A stretch of DNA of 38,074 bases from Pseudobdellovibrionaceae bacterium (GCA_021463345.1 JAJTYM010000034.1:1-38074), one strand, 5' to 3'; shown: positions 8,995-18,443, counted from the stretch's first letter. Made by a program: numbers and translations. Notes: generated by a model not told the origin, from the letters alone.

Positions 8995-9747
8995 ATGAAG
9001 GCATCTTTGTTCAAGAAAGGCGCGATGGCCCTTGCGGCCTTCGGCCTCGTGGCCATGGGCACCGGGTGCGGAGGCGACGGAGACGGAGGCGGAGGCGGGG
9101 TTTTGATCCCCGACCCCGGCTACACCGCCTGGTTCGACGTGTACGGGCGTGTTTGCGGACATGTCAGCCCGCGACCAGGCTGCAACTTCTATGCGAACGG
9201 CTTGAAGATCATCGATATCGAAGACCCGTATTTCTACAGCTCGTACTACCTCACGTACGACTACCACCTCTTCTACGACAGCTATGGTTTTCCGTCGGAG
9301 TACGTCGGCTGGGCGTGGCAGTCCCCGAACGGCATCATCTATGACGATTGGGGCAGCGCTCTCAACAACCAGGATGGCAAGGGCCGTGACTTCGAGGCCG
9401 ACGTCGCGAAGGCCGAGAAGAACGTCGTGCAGAAAGCCGCCCAGCATTTCCAGGCGAAGTATGAGTTGAGCGCCGAGACGTCGATGAAAGTCGCGCGGGT
9501 CCTCCACGATTGGGCGAAAGTCGGCAAAGACCGCGCCCGTACGGAAAAAGACATCGCGGACTTCACACAACGCCTGTACGGCATCGACCTGAACAAAGTG
9601 AGAAACGCCCTCTCGGAAGTGCAGAAGGGTGAACGGGAAGCCCTTGAGAACCTCGTCGACGAAACGGCCACGAACTGGGGGACGACTCCCGAAACCATGA
9701 AAGAGATTCTGAAAACTTGGTACGGCAGCCAATTGGACATGATTTGA
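8995..9747 (+). CDS. Putative lipoprotein of unknown function
   Basis: The frame is open from 8923, but the ATG at 8995 is preceded by AAAGGGGAAG and directly begins a signal sequence (MKASLFKKGAMALAAFGLV), so it is the likely start, giving 250 aa. The hydrophobic stretch ends at GTGC followed by a Gly/Asp-rich spacer. This is a plausible, though non-canonical, lipobox, since Gly stands where Leu or Val is common. The middle is rich in Tyr, Phe, Asp and Ser (about residues 40-105) with two Cys, and the C-terminal half is charged and probably helical. The family is not recognised. A strong terminator follows at 9769-9804. Confidence 0.8.
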   Translation: MKASLFKKGAMALAAFGLVAMGTGCGGDGDGGGGGVLIPDPGYTAWFDVYGRVCGHVSPRPGCNFYANGLKIIDIEDPYFYSSYYLTYDYHLFYDSYGFPSEYVGWAWQSPNGIIYDDWGSALNNQDGKGRDFEADVAKAEKNVVQKAAQHFQAKYELSAETSMKVARVLHDWAKVGKDRARTEKDIADFTQRLYGIDLNKVRNALSEVQKGEREALENLVDETATNWGTTPETMKEILKTWYGSQLDMI

Positions 9748-9768
9748 TCGGGTTTAGGGGCTAAAACA

Positions 9769-9804
9769 AGCCCGAAAGACCGCACGGTTTTTCGGGCTGA
9801 TTTT
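9769..9804 (+). terminator. Intrinsic terminator
   Basis: AGCCCGAAA at 9769-9777 pairs perfectly with TTTCGGGCT at 9790-9798. The stem extends inward by four more pairs (one G-U) to a GCAC loop, giving 13 pairs, and TTTT follows at 9801-9804. It lies 21 bases after the stop codon at 9747 and should end the preceding transcript. Confidence 0.8.
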
Positions 9805-9833
9805 GGCGCCTAGGAACGGACTCTCGGGCGATC

Positions 9834-9927
9834 CCGCAGATAGGTGACACGCACCTTTTTGTTGAGGTTCGCGTCATCAGAAGATGACGCGAACCTCAAC
9901 AAAAAGGTGCGTGTCACCTATCTGCGG
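9834..9927. repeat. Perfect 45-bp inverted repeat with a 4-base loop (REPIN- or MITE-like)
   Basis: The arm at 9834-9878 is the exact reverse complement of 9883-9927, with AGAA between them. Pairing stops outside both ends. Each arm also holds its own small inverted repeat: GGTG and CACC around five bases, as in GGTGACACGCACC. Two REP-like units head to head are the form of a REPIN, the element mobilised by RAYT transposases; no transposase is in the window. No clear target-site duplication is seen. The right end lies 11 bases before the ribosome binding site of the gene at 9948, so it is probably transcribed in that leader or blocks read-through. Confidence 0.9.
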
Positions 9928-9947
9928 ACTACTTGCTTGGAGAAGTC

Positions 9948-12900
9948 GTGAAACGTTCGGTATTCGTTGGCCTCGCGATCGCCCTCGCCTTGTCTTGCGC
10001 GGCTCTCGATGCGAAAGCTCAAAGCCGCTCCATACCTCTCTCGGCGATCCCTCTCGAAAACACGGAAGACGCAGCGGTCGATCTCGCTCACGACGGGCGC
10101 CCGCTCGATCCCGATCGGGCCGTCGACCTGCGCCGCCAGGGCGTCGACCTCGCCAGGCTCGAGCCCTTCGAAAGCGACGTCTGGAAACGACAGCCGCTTT
10201 CCCTGAGCGACGAAGACCGGTGGAGCTACCCAGCCGACGACGCGCGCGTCGATTTCCACGGTGTGATGCCCAACAACCCGGATGAGCACCTGCGCGCGCA
10301 GATCGAGCACGATGGGAGGATGTTCCGCCTGCGCGTGACGTTGCACGCGCACGCGATCCTCGCGCGGGCGGCCCTGTTGCGCAAACTGGGCTATCCCGTG
10401 CAGAGCCCGAAGCACTACCGACGTCTCACCGTCGTTTTCGCCGACGAAAAGGCGCGGGACTCGTTCCTCGGCGAGATCAGCGTGCAAGCGGGCGGCGTCG
10501 ACCACGGCCGTTGGGCGATCGATAAATCGCGCGGCAATGAAGTCGCGCTTCAGGACGTCGTTCTCGAGCCGGCGCAGATCGTCACGCCCACGTCGTTCTA
10601 CGTCGGAAACCTCAATGCGACCCACGTCAAAGGGCGCCGCACCCTGCGCGCGCTGCTGATCCCGTTCGTTCTTCTCGACGTGCCCGAGAGCGTGAACATG
10701 TACAGCTGGGAGGCGGGTCAGATCGTCAGCGAGAACGTCGTCCTCACCCACAACTACGCCGACGCGTTCGCCGAAACCACGCTCGACGACGCCCGCTGGA
10801 TCCTCGCCCGCCTGGCCGCCCTCACACGCGAGGATTTCCGTCAAATCGTCGCCGCCGGCCGTTACCCGCCCGACATCGAGGCCGTGATCCTCGAGAAAAC
10901 GATCGCCCGCCGCAACAACCTGATGGCGCTGTTCCGCATGCGGGATCTCGTTCCGCAGGAGCTGATGGCGCTCCCCTACCAGGCCAAGGTCAACGCCGGT
11001 TGGGTCGTCGACGGCAAGGCCACCAAGGAAAAGTACGAAGGTTTCGCGCAACGCTTCACCCACGGCGACCCGCAGTCGCCGATCACTCGCGACGAGGTGT
11101 TCCGCTTCTTCAAGATCGAAGCTCTCACCGGCGCGCTCAAGGCGCTCACCTTCACCATCAACGAAAAGCTCGAACTGCGGTCGATGGACCAGCTCCTCGC
11201 CAAGCGCAGCGAACAGTTGCGCGCGCAGTTCCTCGAGCACGTCCAGAAAAACCCCTACAAGCCGTACTCGCAGCCGATCAGCGCCTGGCACGGGCCCACA
11301 GGTGGCGTGACGTTGAGCGCGACCCGAAACGTCGTCACCGGGTCGTACTACGGCCAGCAGAGCTCGGACTTCAAAGTGCAGCTCGTCGACCAGGTCTCGG
11401 CGGGCGCGCGCGTCGGTTATTTCCTCGGGGTCGACGGGATCCCGAAGGTCCTTCCCGGCGTCGGCGCGAACCTCTTCGTGCAACGCTCGTTCGTGCACGT
11501 GCGCCCGATCCCCTCGATCGAGGCGGGGTCGAAGAAGGCGTGGGACGAGCTTTGGGTGCCCGGCTTCATGAAGAGCCTCGCCGCCGTCCTCGACAAAGAC
11601 GTCGACGGGAAAACCGGGGAGGAGCGCGAGGCTCAGCTGCGCGCGAACATCGAGACGTTCCTCGAAGACCTCAAAGAGGGCGAAACGTTCACGGTCACCG
11701 ATTCGATCTCGTTCGGCGCCAACGCGCAGGCGGTGCTCCCCCTCACGGCGCTGCTCGGCATCAGTCCCGTCGGCTTCAACAATTCCGTCGTTTTCGGCGC
11801 CAACGGCAACGCGGCCGTCCTGCGCAGGACCACGCTCACGCGCGATCGCGGGAAGATCAAGATCTACCTGAACGGGATCAACACGCAACAGCTCGGCGTC
11901 TCCTTCGATTTCAACTGGTGGATGAACGTATTGAACGTCGGCCACGCCAAGAAATGGGGACAGGCGAAAACGCTCGCTTACCATCTCGACGAGCGCCCGT
12001 CGGACGCCTCGAAGCTGCTCCAGTCCGTGACCGCGGTCCGCTCGGCGCTCGCCAGCAACAGCAGCGAGTACCTGGAAGAGAACTTCTTCCCCTTCGAACT
12101 CGATCACGCGACGGAAGCGGCGATCACCAAGGGGAAGTTCCTCTTCCTCCGCTGGTCCAACCTGCGCGAGGAGCACCGGGTGAAGATCCGGCCGCCGCGC
12201 GACCCGGAGCGCGATTTCGACCCGGCTCGGTTCGAGCGCACGCTCTACTCGTTCAGGTTCATGGAGCGCACGGGAAACAACTACCAGTCGTTCCTGTCCG
12301 ACGTGATCGACGGCGCGCTGCAGGGCTTCTCATGGCTGCCTCCGGGCCTTTTCGACTTCTCGGGCGGCCCGAACCCGTCGGACTCGTTCATGGGGAACTC
12401 GCGATGGCGCACGGTCACGACCGAGGCCGAGGTGACGGCCGGGCGCGAAAGCGCCCCGGTCACGGTCTCCGAGCACCATTGGGCCGGGTGGGAACTTGAA
12501 AAGGCCAAACTCTTCCGGATCCTCGACGGCATCGACGCCCGCGTCCAGGCGATGAGCCTGGGTCTGCCTCTCGTCGACCGCAACGTCTTCAACGAGATGA
12601 AGTCGCTTCAGCTTTACGAGATCCGCACGACGCTGGTCATTTACGACTCCGGCATGCAGCGCTTGCGCGACCGCCTGATCGTCAAGAACGGCGACCCCGG
12701 GACGTTCTTCAAGCGCCTGATCGGCTGGAACGAGTTCAGCGGGACCGACAAGGAGCTGGTCGACCAAGTGCTCATACCCCTGTACGGCCGGGAGCGCTGG
12801 GAACGTTGGTGCCGCGAGAGCGAGACGCTGGCGCGCGACGAAGGCGCCGGCCACAACGAAGGCGCCGGCGCTTTCATCGAGAACGGCCGAGCCTATCCGT

Positions 12901-13241
12901 GCATGGCCGGTTGGGTGCGCGAGATCCTCTCGCTCCGGCGCCAGTTCCCGGCCGACCGCGAGGGCCAAGTCCGTTGGGCCACGAAAGTGGTCAACGTGCT
13001 CGAGAAAAATGTCGACCTCGGCCGTCTCATCAAATGGCTGGGGACCGAGAACGCGTTCTTCCAAGTGAAAGTCTCGGGCTTCCGCACCAACGACGAGAAC
13101 GGCGACAACGCCGAGTACAAATCCAGCTCCATCGGGACGTACAACGCCCGGGACCGCGCGGGCGTCTTCCGGGATTTCGCCGCGGATTACGAGATCACGT
13201 CGCATGAACTCAATGCGGCCTACCTGAGCGAGGGCTACTGA
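9948..13241 (+). CDS. Very large exported protein of unknown function, coupled to a subtilase
   Basis: The frame is open from a TTG at 9933. The GTG at 9948 has GGAG at 9939-9942 and begins a good signal peptide (MKRSVFVGLAIALALSCAAL then DAKAQ), so 1097 aa is the likely product. I recognise no family. Residues about 470-700 look beta-rich (alternating patterns, many Gly, Asn, Phe and Val). Other parts, for example about 295-420 and 860-1050, are charged and helical. A short duplication EGAGHNEGAGAF lies at about residue 965. The stop overlaps the next ATG by one base (TGATG), so it is translationally coupled to the subtilase, which may be its processing enzyme or partner. It acts outside the inner membrane. 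Confidence 0.88.
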   Translation: MKRSVFVGLAIALALSCAALDAKAQSRSIPLSAIPLENTEDAAVDLAHDGRPLDPDRAVDLRRQGVDLARLEPFESDVWKRQPLSLSDEDRWSYPADDARVDFHGVMPNNPDEHLRAQIEHDGRMFRLRVTLHAHAILARAALLRKLGYPVQSPKHYRRLTVVFADEKARDSFLGEISVQAGGVDHGRWAIDKSRGNEVALQDVVLEPAQIVTPTSFYVGNLNATHVKGRRTLRALLIPFVLLDVPESVNMYSWEAGQIVSENVVLTHNYADAFAETTLDDARWILARLAALTREDFRQIVAAGRYPPDIEAVILEKTIARRNNLMALFRMRDLVPQELMALPYQAKVNAGWVVDGKATKEKYEGFAQRFTHGDPQSPITRDEVFRFFKIEALTGALKALTFTINEKLELRSMDQLLAKRSEQLRAQFLEHVQKNPYKPYSQPISAWHGPTGGVTLSATRNVVTGSYYGQQSSDFKVQLVDQVSAGARVGYFLGVDGIPKVLPGVGANLFVQRSFVHVRPIPSIEAGSKKAWDELWVPGFMKSLAAVLDKDVDGKTGEEREAQLRANIETFLEDLKEGETFTVTDSISFGANAQAVLPLTALLGISPVGFNNSVVFGANGNAAVLRRTTLTRDRGKIKIYLNGINTQQLGVSFDFNWWMNVLNVGHAKKWGQAKTLAYHLDERPSDASKLLQSVTAVRSALASNSSEYLEENFFPFELDHATEAAITKGKFLFLRWSNLREEHRVKIRPPRDPERDFDPARFERTLYSFRFMERTGNNYQSFLSDVIDGALQGFSWLPPGLFDFSGGPNPSDSFMGNSRWRTVTTEAEVTAGRESAPVTVSEHHWAGWELEKAKLFRILDGIDARVQAMSLGLPLVDRNVFNEMKSLQLYEIRTTLVIYDSGMQRLRDRLIVKNGDPGTFFKRLIGWNEFSGTDKELVDQVLIPLYGRERWERWCRESETLARDEGAGHNEGAGAFIENGRAYPCMAGWVREILSLRRQFPADREGQVRWATKVVNVLEKNVDLGRLIKWLGTENAFFQVKVSGFRTNDENGDNAEYKSSSIGTYNARDRAGVFRDFAADYEITSHELNAAYLSEGY

Positions 13242-16200
13242 TGAAAACGCGCTTCACCCTCGTTTCGCTCGTCGCGGCGGCGCTCGCTCCGGCTCCCATC
13301 GCGGAACGGGCGCCCGAAGCGGCCAGCGCGGCGCGGGAACCCGTCGTGTTGATCCTGACGAGACCGGACGCCGATGGGGCCGCGCTGAAACGGGCGGCCC
13401 TCCACCCCCTCGTGCGGAAGTCCGAGGAGGTCTTCGACGCGCGCGAAAAAGCGGCGCTCGCGGAAATCGGGGGCGCGCGGCTCTCGGACGCCATGAAACT
13501 CACCCTGGACTCGGAAGCCGACGCCGAGGCGTTGGCCGATTGGATCCGCGCCGAAAAGCTGCGGCTCTTCGTGGAAAAGAGGGCCGTCGCCTTCAACCTG
13601 GCAACCGACCGCTTCGAGCGGTCGCAGTGGGGTCTGAGAAACCGGGGTCAGGCCGAATCGGTCGCGATCGACGATCTCACCACCGTATCGATCCAGGGAA
13701 AACCGGGCGAGGACATCGGCGTCGATCGCGCGCCGGCGGAACGCGACGGCGAAACCCGGAGGATCATCGTCGCGGTCCTCGACACAGGCGTCGATTACGG
13801 GCATCCCGATCTCGACGGTCGCCTCGTCGAGAAAGCCGGCGAGTGTGAAGCCTTCATCGCCATGTCGAAATGCGAGGGGGAGAAGTCGTCGGGCGCGCGC
13901 GAAACGTGCCGAGCCAAGTACAAGGACGTCGACACCGACGGCAACGGCTACCCGCTCGACTGCTCGGGTTGGAACACGACGGTCCCGCCTCTCCCGGGGG
14001 CGGAGTACTGGGGAACTCCGGACGCGGCCGATGACAACGGGCACGGCACGCACGTGGCCGGCGTCATCGCCGCGCAAGCCAACGCCATCGGCGTGCGCGG
14101 CGTCGCCGCCAACGTCCGCATCCTCCCGGTGAAAGTGATCACCGCTTCGCCCAACGGACCGGCGCGGCCGCAATCGGCCGGCGGCGCCGGCGCGGCGCGG
14201 CCCGCGCCCGGCAGCGCCCAGGACCTGCAGTCCTCGCGCGGTTTCGGCGACCTGGTCGCCCGCGGCCTGCTGTACGCGATCCGTTCGGGCGCCCACGTCG
14301 CCAATCTCAGCCTGGGTTGGCCGGCCGAAGTCGAAAGCCATTTGATGCGCGAGATGATCGGCCTGGCCCGCCGGCAAGGCGTGCTGGTCGTCGCCGCCGC
14401 CGGCAACGACGCGACCGACGCGCTCGTGCGCCCCTGCGTGTACGAGGGAGTCGTCTGCGTGGCCTCCCACGATCCCGACGGCGGGCTTTCGAATTTCAGC
14501 AATTTCGGATCCGGGGTCGACATCGCGGCGCCGGGGCTGAACATCCTGAGCACCTGGCCCGAAGCGATCGACACCACGACGTTCACCGAGGCGATCGGCT
14601 ACGAGATCAAGAGCGGCACCAGCATGGCGGCGCCGTTCGTCTCCGGGGCGCTCGCGCGCCTGCTGAACGCCGGCTTCCCGCCGCGCGAAGCGTACGCGCG
14701 CCTGATCCTCGGCGCCCGCCACCACCGGGAACCGCGATCCCAGGCGCAAGGCCGCGCGACGGCGTTCACGCTCTCCGGAAACGCCGACCTGGCCCGGGCT
14801 TTCGAGATCCGTCCTCAGCCGCTGTTCCTCCCGGACGGGAAGTCGCCGATCGCGATCGAGTGGAACCGCGTCGCGCGGAACGCGCCGTTCACCCTCGCGA
14901 TCAAAAACGAGTGGCTCGCCGGAGAAGACGTCACCGTCGAGGCCCGCCTTCCCGACACGACCGACGCCGCGCTGTCGCGCGCTCAATGGTCCTTCCAGGC
15001 ATGGGGCGCGGGCGAGCGCAAGGAACTGCCGATGTCCCTCGTCATCCGCGACGAACGGGTCGGGAGCGAACTGTCTCTCGAAATCCGCTTCCGTTCGAAA
15101 GGGAATCCGGAACAGATCCGGCGGGTGCAGGCCGAGATCCGGGTTCCGGTGGGCGCGCGGCCCGAGGACCCGCGCCTGCGCGTGATGCCGATCGCAGGCC
15201 GCTCGCTCGCCGGCGCCGCGATCCGCTCGGTGACGGCCCTCGACGACCGCGACCTCATCGAGTACGTCGCCGTCGAAGCGCGCGGCGCGAGCGTCGAGCT
15301 CCGCCTGCTGCGCGAAAACGGCGGGCGGTTCGAGGTCGCGGGCGAGGCCTCCGTCCCCGCGAGCAAAAACGAACTGCTCCTGATCCATCGCGTGGACGTC
15401 GATCTCGACGCTTCAAGCGACTACGTCTTCGTCTACCGAACGTCGGCCCCGGCGCCCGCGGGCGGCCAGGACAGGCCCCAGCGCGGCTTCCAATTCCGGT
15501 ACTTCGATCACGCGCTCCGTCCGCTTCAGGTCCTCTACAAAGGCGAGCGGACAGCCGTGGTCGATTTCGACAATAAACGATCGGTCGTCGCCGAGACGTT
15601 CCAGTGGATGCGGCTCGGAAACGCCAAGGCGCCCGCGTGGGTCGCGCGCGGCCTGACTCCCGAGTTGGAGAAAAAAGCGTTCGATCCTTGGAACCCGGAC
15701 CCGATCGACTCGCCGACCTACCGCCTGTACTACCTTTCGCCCGAAGGCCTGCGCTCCGTTTCCGCCCCCGGCGAAGACGCTCTGGTCCTCGCCCGCCTGG
15801 CGATGACCTCGGAGCAACGCCGACTCGGTCGCATCCCCGTCCTGCTCGGCCAGGGGCTCGACACGAAGATCGCCTACTCCGCGGCGGAAATCGAGGACGG
15901 GAAAATCGTCTCGAGATCCGAGATCCTCACCGATCGGTACCGGAACCTGCGCGGGCTCGAAGCGAAGGAAATCACCTCGCTCGACGCCCGGCCCTCCCAC
16001 CGGGGAACGGCGTTCGCCTCGGAATCCTACCGAGGGGCCCAGCGCGTGAGCCTGATCGACGGAGAGCGGGTGAGCGAAGCGCAGGTCGCGGCCCTCTCGC
16101 CGTTCGACACGGTGACGGCCGCGGCCGGCGTCTTCGAAGGCTCTGGCAGGCGCGCCGTGATCGCGCAAACGATCTACGACCTGCAGTACCACGACCTCGA

Positions 16201-16555
16201 GAGCGGCGCGACGGCGGCCGCGTCCTTGAGACGCTTCAGTTTCCTGCCCGGTTTTTTCTTTTTCCGTCTCTTCTTCCCGGTGGTGGTCGACGACAGCCTG
16301 CCGCGCGCGCGCGGGCGGCTGCCGGCGGTCTTCGTTTCGGGCGGACTCGGCGCCTCGCCCGGGGTGGACGTCATCGTCCCGAAATTCAATGCGACCGGCG
16401 AGCTGCTGGGGCTCGTCCGCCCGGCGAAACTGCGCTTCCAACCGCGGAGCGGCTGCGAGGGCGTCGGCAACGCCGTTCCAGCGACCGCCGAGAACGCGAG
16501 CTCGTTGATGTTCTTCTGCGGCGACCGTTTCATCCGCGCGTCCCTGGAGTACTGA
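13241..16555 (+). CDS. Large secreted subtilisin-like serine protease (S8 family)
   Basis: The product is 1104 aa. A signal peptide (MKTRFTLVSLVAAALAPAP) is followed by a region that may act as a pro-domain. The catalytic domain lies at about 140-530, with D181 in VLDTGVDYGHPDLDG, H268 in NGHGTHVAG, the oxyanion N389 in AAAGN and S461 in SGTSMAAPFVSG, so the triad is complete. An insert between D and H contains several Cys, and a Gly/Ala/Pro-rich insert lies at about 305-325. The C-terminal half (about 540-1104) looks beta-rich, with Asp-rich motifs such as DVDLDASSDYVF that recall integrin- or VCBS-type repeats, though I cannot assign them. It is coupled to the preceding unknown protein and ends 18 bases from a convergent second subtilase. 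Confidence 0.93.
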   Translation: MKTRFTLVSLVAAALAPAPIAERAPEAASAAREPVVLILTRPDADGAALKRAALHPLVRKSEEVFDAREKAALAEIGGARLSDAMKLTLDSEADAEALADWIRAEKLRLFVEKRAVAFNLATDRFERSQWGLRNRGQAESVAIDDLTTVSIQGKPGEDIGVDRAPAERDGETRRIIVAVLDTGVDYGHPDLDGRLVEKAGECEAFIAMSKCEGEKSSGARETCRAKYKDVDTDGNGYPLDCSGWNTTVPPLPGAEYWGTPDAADDNGHGTHVAGVIAAQANAIGVRGVAANVRILPVKVITASPNGPARPQSAGGAGAARPAPGSAQDLQSSRGFGDLVARGLLYAIRSGAHVANLSLGWPAEVESHLMREMIGLARRQGVLVVAAAGNDATDALVRPCVYEGVVCVASHDPDGGLSNFSNFGSGVDIAAPGLNILSTWPEAIDTTTFTEAIGYEIKSGTSMAAPFVSGALARLLNAGFPPREAYARLILGARHHREPRSQAQGRATAFTLSGNADLARAFEIRPQPLFLPDGKSPIAIEWNRVARNAPFTLAIKNEWLAGEDVTVEARLPDTTDAALSRAQWSFQAWGAGERKELPMSLVIRDERVGSELSLEIRFRSKGNPEQIRRVQAEIRVPVGARPEDPRLRVMPIAGRSLAGAAIRSVTALDDRDLIEYVAVEARGASVELRLLRENGGRFEVAGEASVPASKNELLLIHRVDVDLDASSDYVFVYRTSAPAPAGGQDRPQRGFQFRYFDHALRPLQVLYKGERTAVVDFDNKRSVVAETFQWMRLGNAKAPAWVARGLTPELEKKAFDPWNPDPIDSPTYRLYYLSPEGLRSVSAPGEDALVLARLAMTSEQRRLGRIPVLLGQGLDTKIAYSAAEIEDGKIVSRSEILTDRYRNLRGLEAKEITSLDARPSHRGTAFASESYRGAQRVSLIDGERVSEAQVAALSPFDTVTAAAGVFEGSGRRAVIAQTIYDLQYHDLESGATAAASLRRFSFLPGFFFFRLFFPVVVDDSLPRARGRLPAVFVSGGLGASPGVDVIVPKFNATGELLGLVRPAKLRFQPRSGCEGVGNAVPATAENASSLMFFCGDRFIRASLEY

Positions 16556-16573
16556 ACGGGGCGCCGATCCCGC

Positions 16574-18130
16574 TCAGGGGCACGGGACCAAGGGGTGCAC
16601 CGTCCCCGCGTCGGCTCTGGAGACGGCGCCCGGCTCGGGCGAGGACAAGACCGGGAAGCTTTTGACGATGTATTCGGCGATGTTCTTGAGGTTCGCCACG
16701 CGCCCTCCCCGGACGCGCGAGGAGAGGCGGCTCACGACGCGAGCGGAATTCCCGAGGATGGCCTCGATCCTCGCCGGCGTCGGGGCGTAACCGCGCGCGC
16801 GCAGCAGCTGGATCGCGAGCGCCGCCGCGCCGGAAACGACGGGCGCCGACATCGAAGTCCCCTGCAAGCGCGAGTAGGAGTTGCCGGGCATCGTCGACAG
16901 CAGGCCGATGAAACGCATCGAGCTCTCGGCGCCGGGCGCGGCGATTTCGACGAAGTCGGGGCTGTAATTGGAAAACAAGCTCCAACCGTCGCCGACGGCG
17001 TCGACCGACCCCACCGCCATCATCCCATCGATCGACCGGCCGTAGGCGCCGGGAGCGAGGAAGTATTTCTCCCCGAGCCGACGGCGTTCGTTGCCGGCGG
17101 CGGCGAAAACGCTGGCCCCCCTGTCGACGGCGTACTGGATGGCGGCCCTGTAAGTGGCCGAGCCGGAACTCCCGCCAATGCTCAAATTGATCACTTCGGC
17201 GCCGTTGTCGGCGGCGTAACGGATGGCGTTTTCTGTGTGGTAATTGAAGGCGCCGGGCGAAGCGCCGAAGACGTTGAGCGCCATGATCCTCGCGCCCGCG
17301 CCCATCACCCCGCTGACTCCGGTCCCGTTATGGCCTTTCGCCGCCGCAAGCCCCGCGACGTGGGTCCCGTGATAATGGCCGGCCCACTTCCCTTCGGGCG
17401 ACGGGTCCGCCTTGCCCCCCGCGAAGTTGTACCCGTTGACGTCGTCGACGTAACCGTTCCGATCGTCGTCCTTGCCGTTCCCGGGAATCTCACCGGAGTT
17501 GACCCAAACCGCGTCCCGCAGGTCCTCGTGCGCGATATCCACGCCCGTGTCCACGATCGCGATCACGACGGGCCGGCGAACGCCGAGGGAAGCGTCGTAA
17601 AAGACCGGATACGCATCGGCGCCGCCGAGACTCGCCAAATGAGCCTGCTCAGGGACCAGGGGGTCGCCAGGCAATCCCGTGATGGAATCGACAGCCGTGT
17701 CCGACAGCCCCAGCAAACAAGGGTCGGCCGACGCCAAGGATTCCAACTCGGCGCGATCGATGTCCCTCCGAGTCCGGTAGGGGTACGAGCGAGCGCCGTC
17801 GAGTCCCTGCGCGGAAGGGTCCAGGTCGAGCGCGGCGACGATCTCGCCGGGGCGCTCGCAACGATTGCTCACCAGCGCCGTGAGCACGGTCCCCTCCCTG
17901 ACGACGAGGCTGGGAGAGTTGAGCACCGCCCCGTTCCGCATCGCCAAGGCGTTCTCGGGAGCGGGGGCCGAACCCTCTCCGGAGGAAGTTCCGGAAGAGA
18001 CTTGGACTTTCGCGCCGGCGAACCCTTCGTTCACGGGGCAAAAGGCCGCGGGTCCGCCGCCGCCTCCGGACGAACAACCGCTCGACGCCGTCGCCAGGGC
18101 CGAAATGAAAAGCCAGAGCCTTCTTTTCAT
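16574..18130 (-). CDS. Subtilisin-like serine protease, predicted lipoprotein
   Basis: The product is 518 aa from the ATG at 18130, preceded by AGGCGGG; an upstream ATG at 18199 would bury the signal peptide. MKRRLWLFISALATASSGC followed by Ser/Gly residues looks like a lipoprotein signal with C19 lipidated, although the -3 position is Ser. The S8 catalytic domain occupies about 185-490: D194 in VDTGVDIAHEDL, H254 in YHGTHVAG, N347 in AAAGN and S426 in QGTSMSAPVVSG, a complete triad. DDDRNGYVDDVNGYNF between D and H is common in bacterial S8 enzymes and may bind calcium. The gene converges on the larger subtilase at 13241-16555; the two are not close copies in length or architecture. Confidence 0.93.
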   Translation of the reverse strand: MKRRLWLFISALATASSGCSSGGGGGPAAFCPVNEGFAGAKVQVSSGTSSGEGSAPAPENALAMRNGAVLNSPSLVVREGTVLTALVSNRCERPGEIVAALDLDPSAQGLDGARSYPYRTRRDIDRAELESLASADPCLLGLSDTAVDSITGLPGDPLVPEQAHLASLGGADAYPVFYDASLGVRRPVVIAIVDTGVDIAHEDLRDAVWVNSGEIPGNGKDDDRNGYVDDVNGYNFAGGKADPSPEGKWAGHYHGTHVAGLAAAKGHNGTGVSGVMGAGARIMALNVFGASPGAFNYHTENAIRYAADNGAEVINLSIGGSSGSATYRAAIQYAVDRGASVFAAAGNERRRLGEKYFLAPGAYGRSIDGMMAVGSVDAVGDGWSLFSNYSPDFVEIAAPGAESSMRFIGLLSTMPGNSYSRLQGTSMSAPVVSGAAALAIQLLRARGYAPTPARIEAILGNSARVVSRLSSRVRGGRVANLKNIAEYIVKSFPVLSSPEPGAVSRADAGTVHPLVPCP

Positions 18131-18412
18131 ATTCCCGCCTTTCCGTGGCGAAATAAAAAAGAAACGACGGACTTCCGTGTCCGCGACTTCACGTTTCAAA
18201 AACGATTTTTACATCTATGCACGGGGAATGGGCCCGAGTCGACCCCGCAGAGCCTTCGCTCGGGGAACGCCCGCTCATTCGCGCTCGCGGTTAGGCCCGG
18301 CCTTACCGTCAAGGCGCTCGAGCCCGCTCCCTCGCTTCGGCCCGGGGCGATCGAGGAACTGAAACGCGCGCGCGGCTTTTCTCGCGGTGATGGGAGAAAG
18401 CCCGGAACCCAA

Positions 18413-18443
18413 CGCCCGCCTTCGGCGCCGCCGAAGGCGGGCG
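18413..18443. repeat. Near-perfect GC-rich palindrome
   Basis: Arms of 15 bases (18413-18427 and 18429-18443) are exact reverse complements around a single central C, with core CTTCGGCGCCGCCGAAG. There is no T-run on either side, so it is not a classical intrinsic terminator. It may still stop transcription from the minus-strand gene or be an intergenic repeat. Confidence 0.7.

Noticed and set aside
9918-12176. A 752-codon minus-strand open frame
   Set aside because: It lies opposite the 1097-aa exported protein, which has a signal peptide, a ribosome binding site and coupling to the protease. The antisense product lacks these features.
13235-15388. A 717-codon minus-strand open frame
   Set aside because: It is antisense to the subtilase with complete catalytic motifs; Arg/Asp/Gly/Val-rich shadow.
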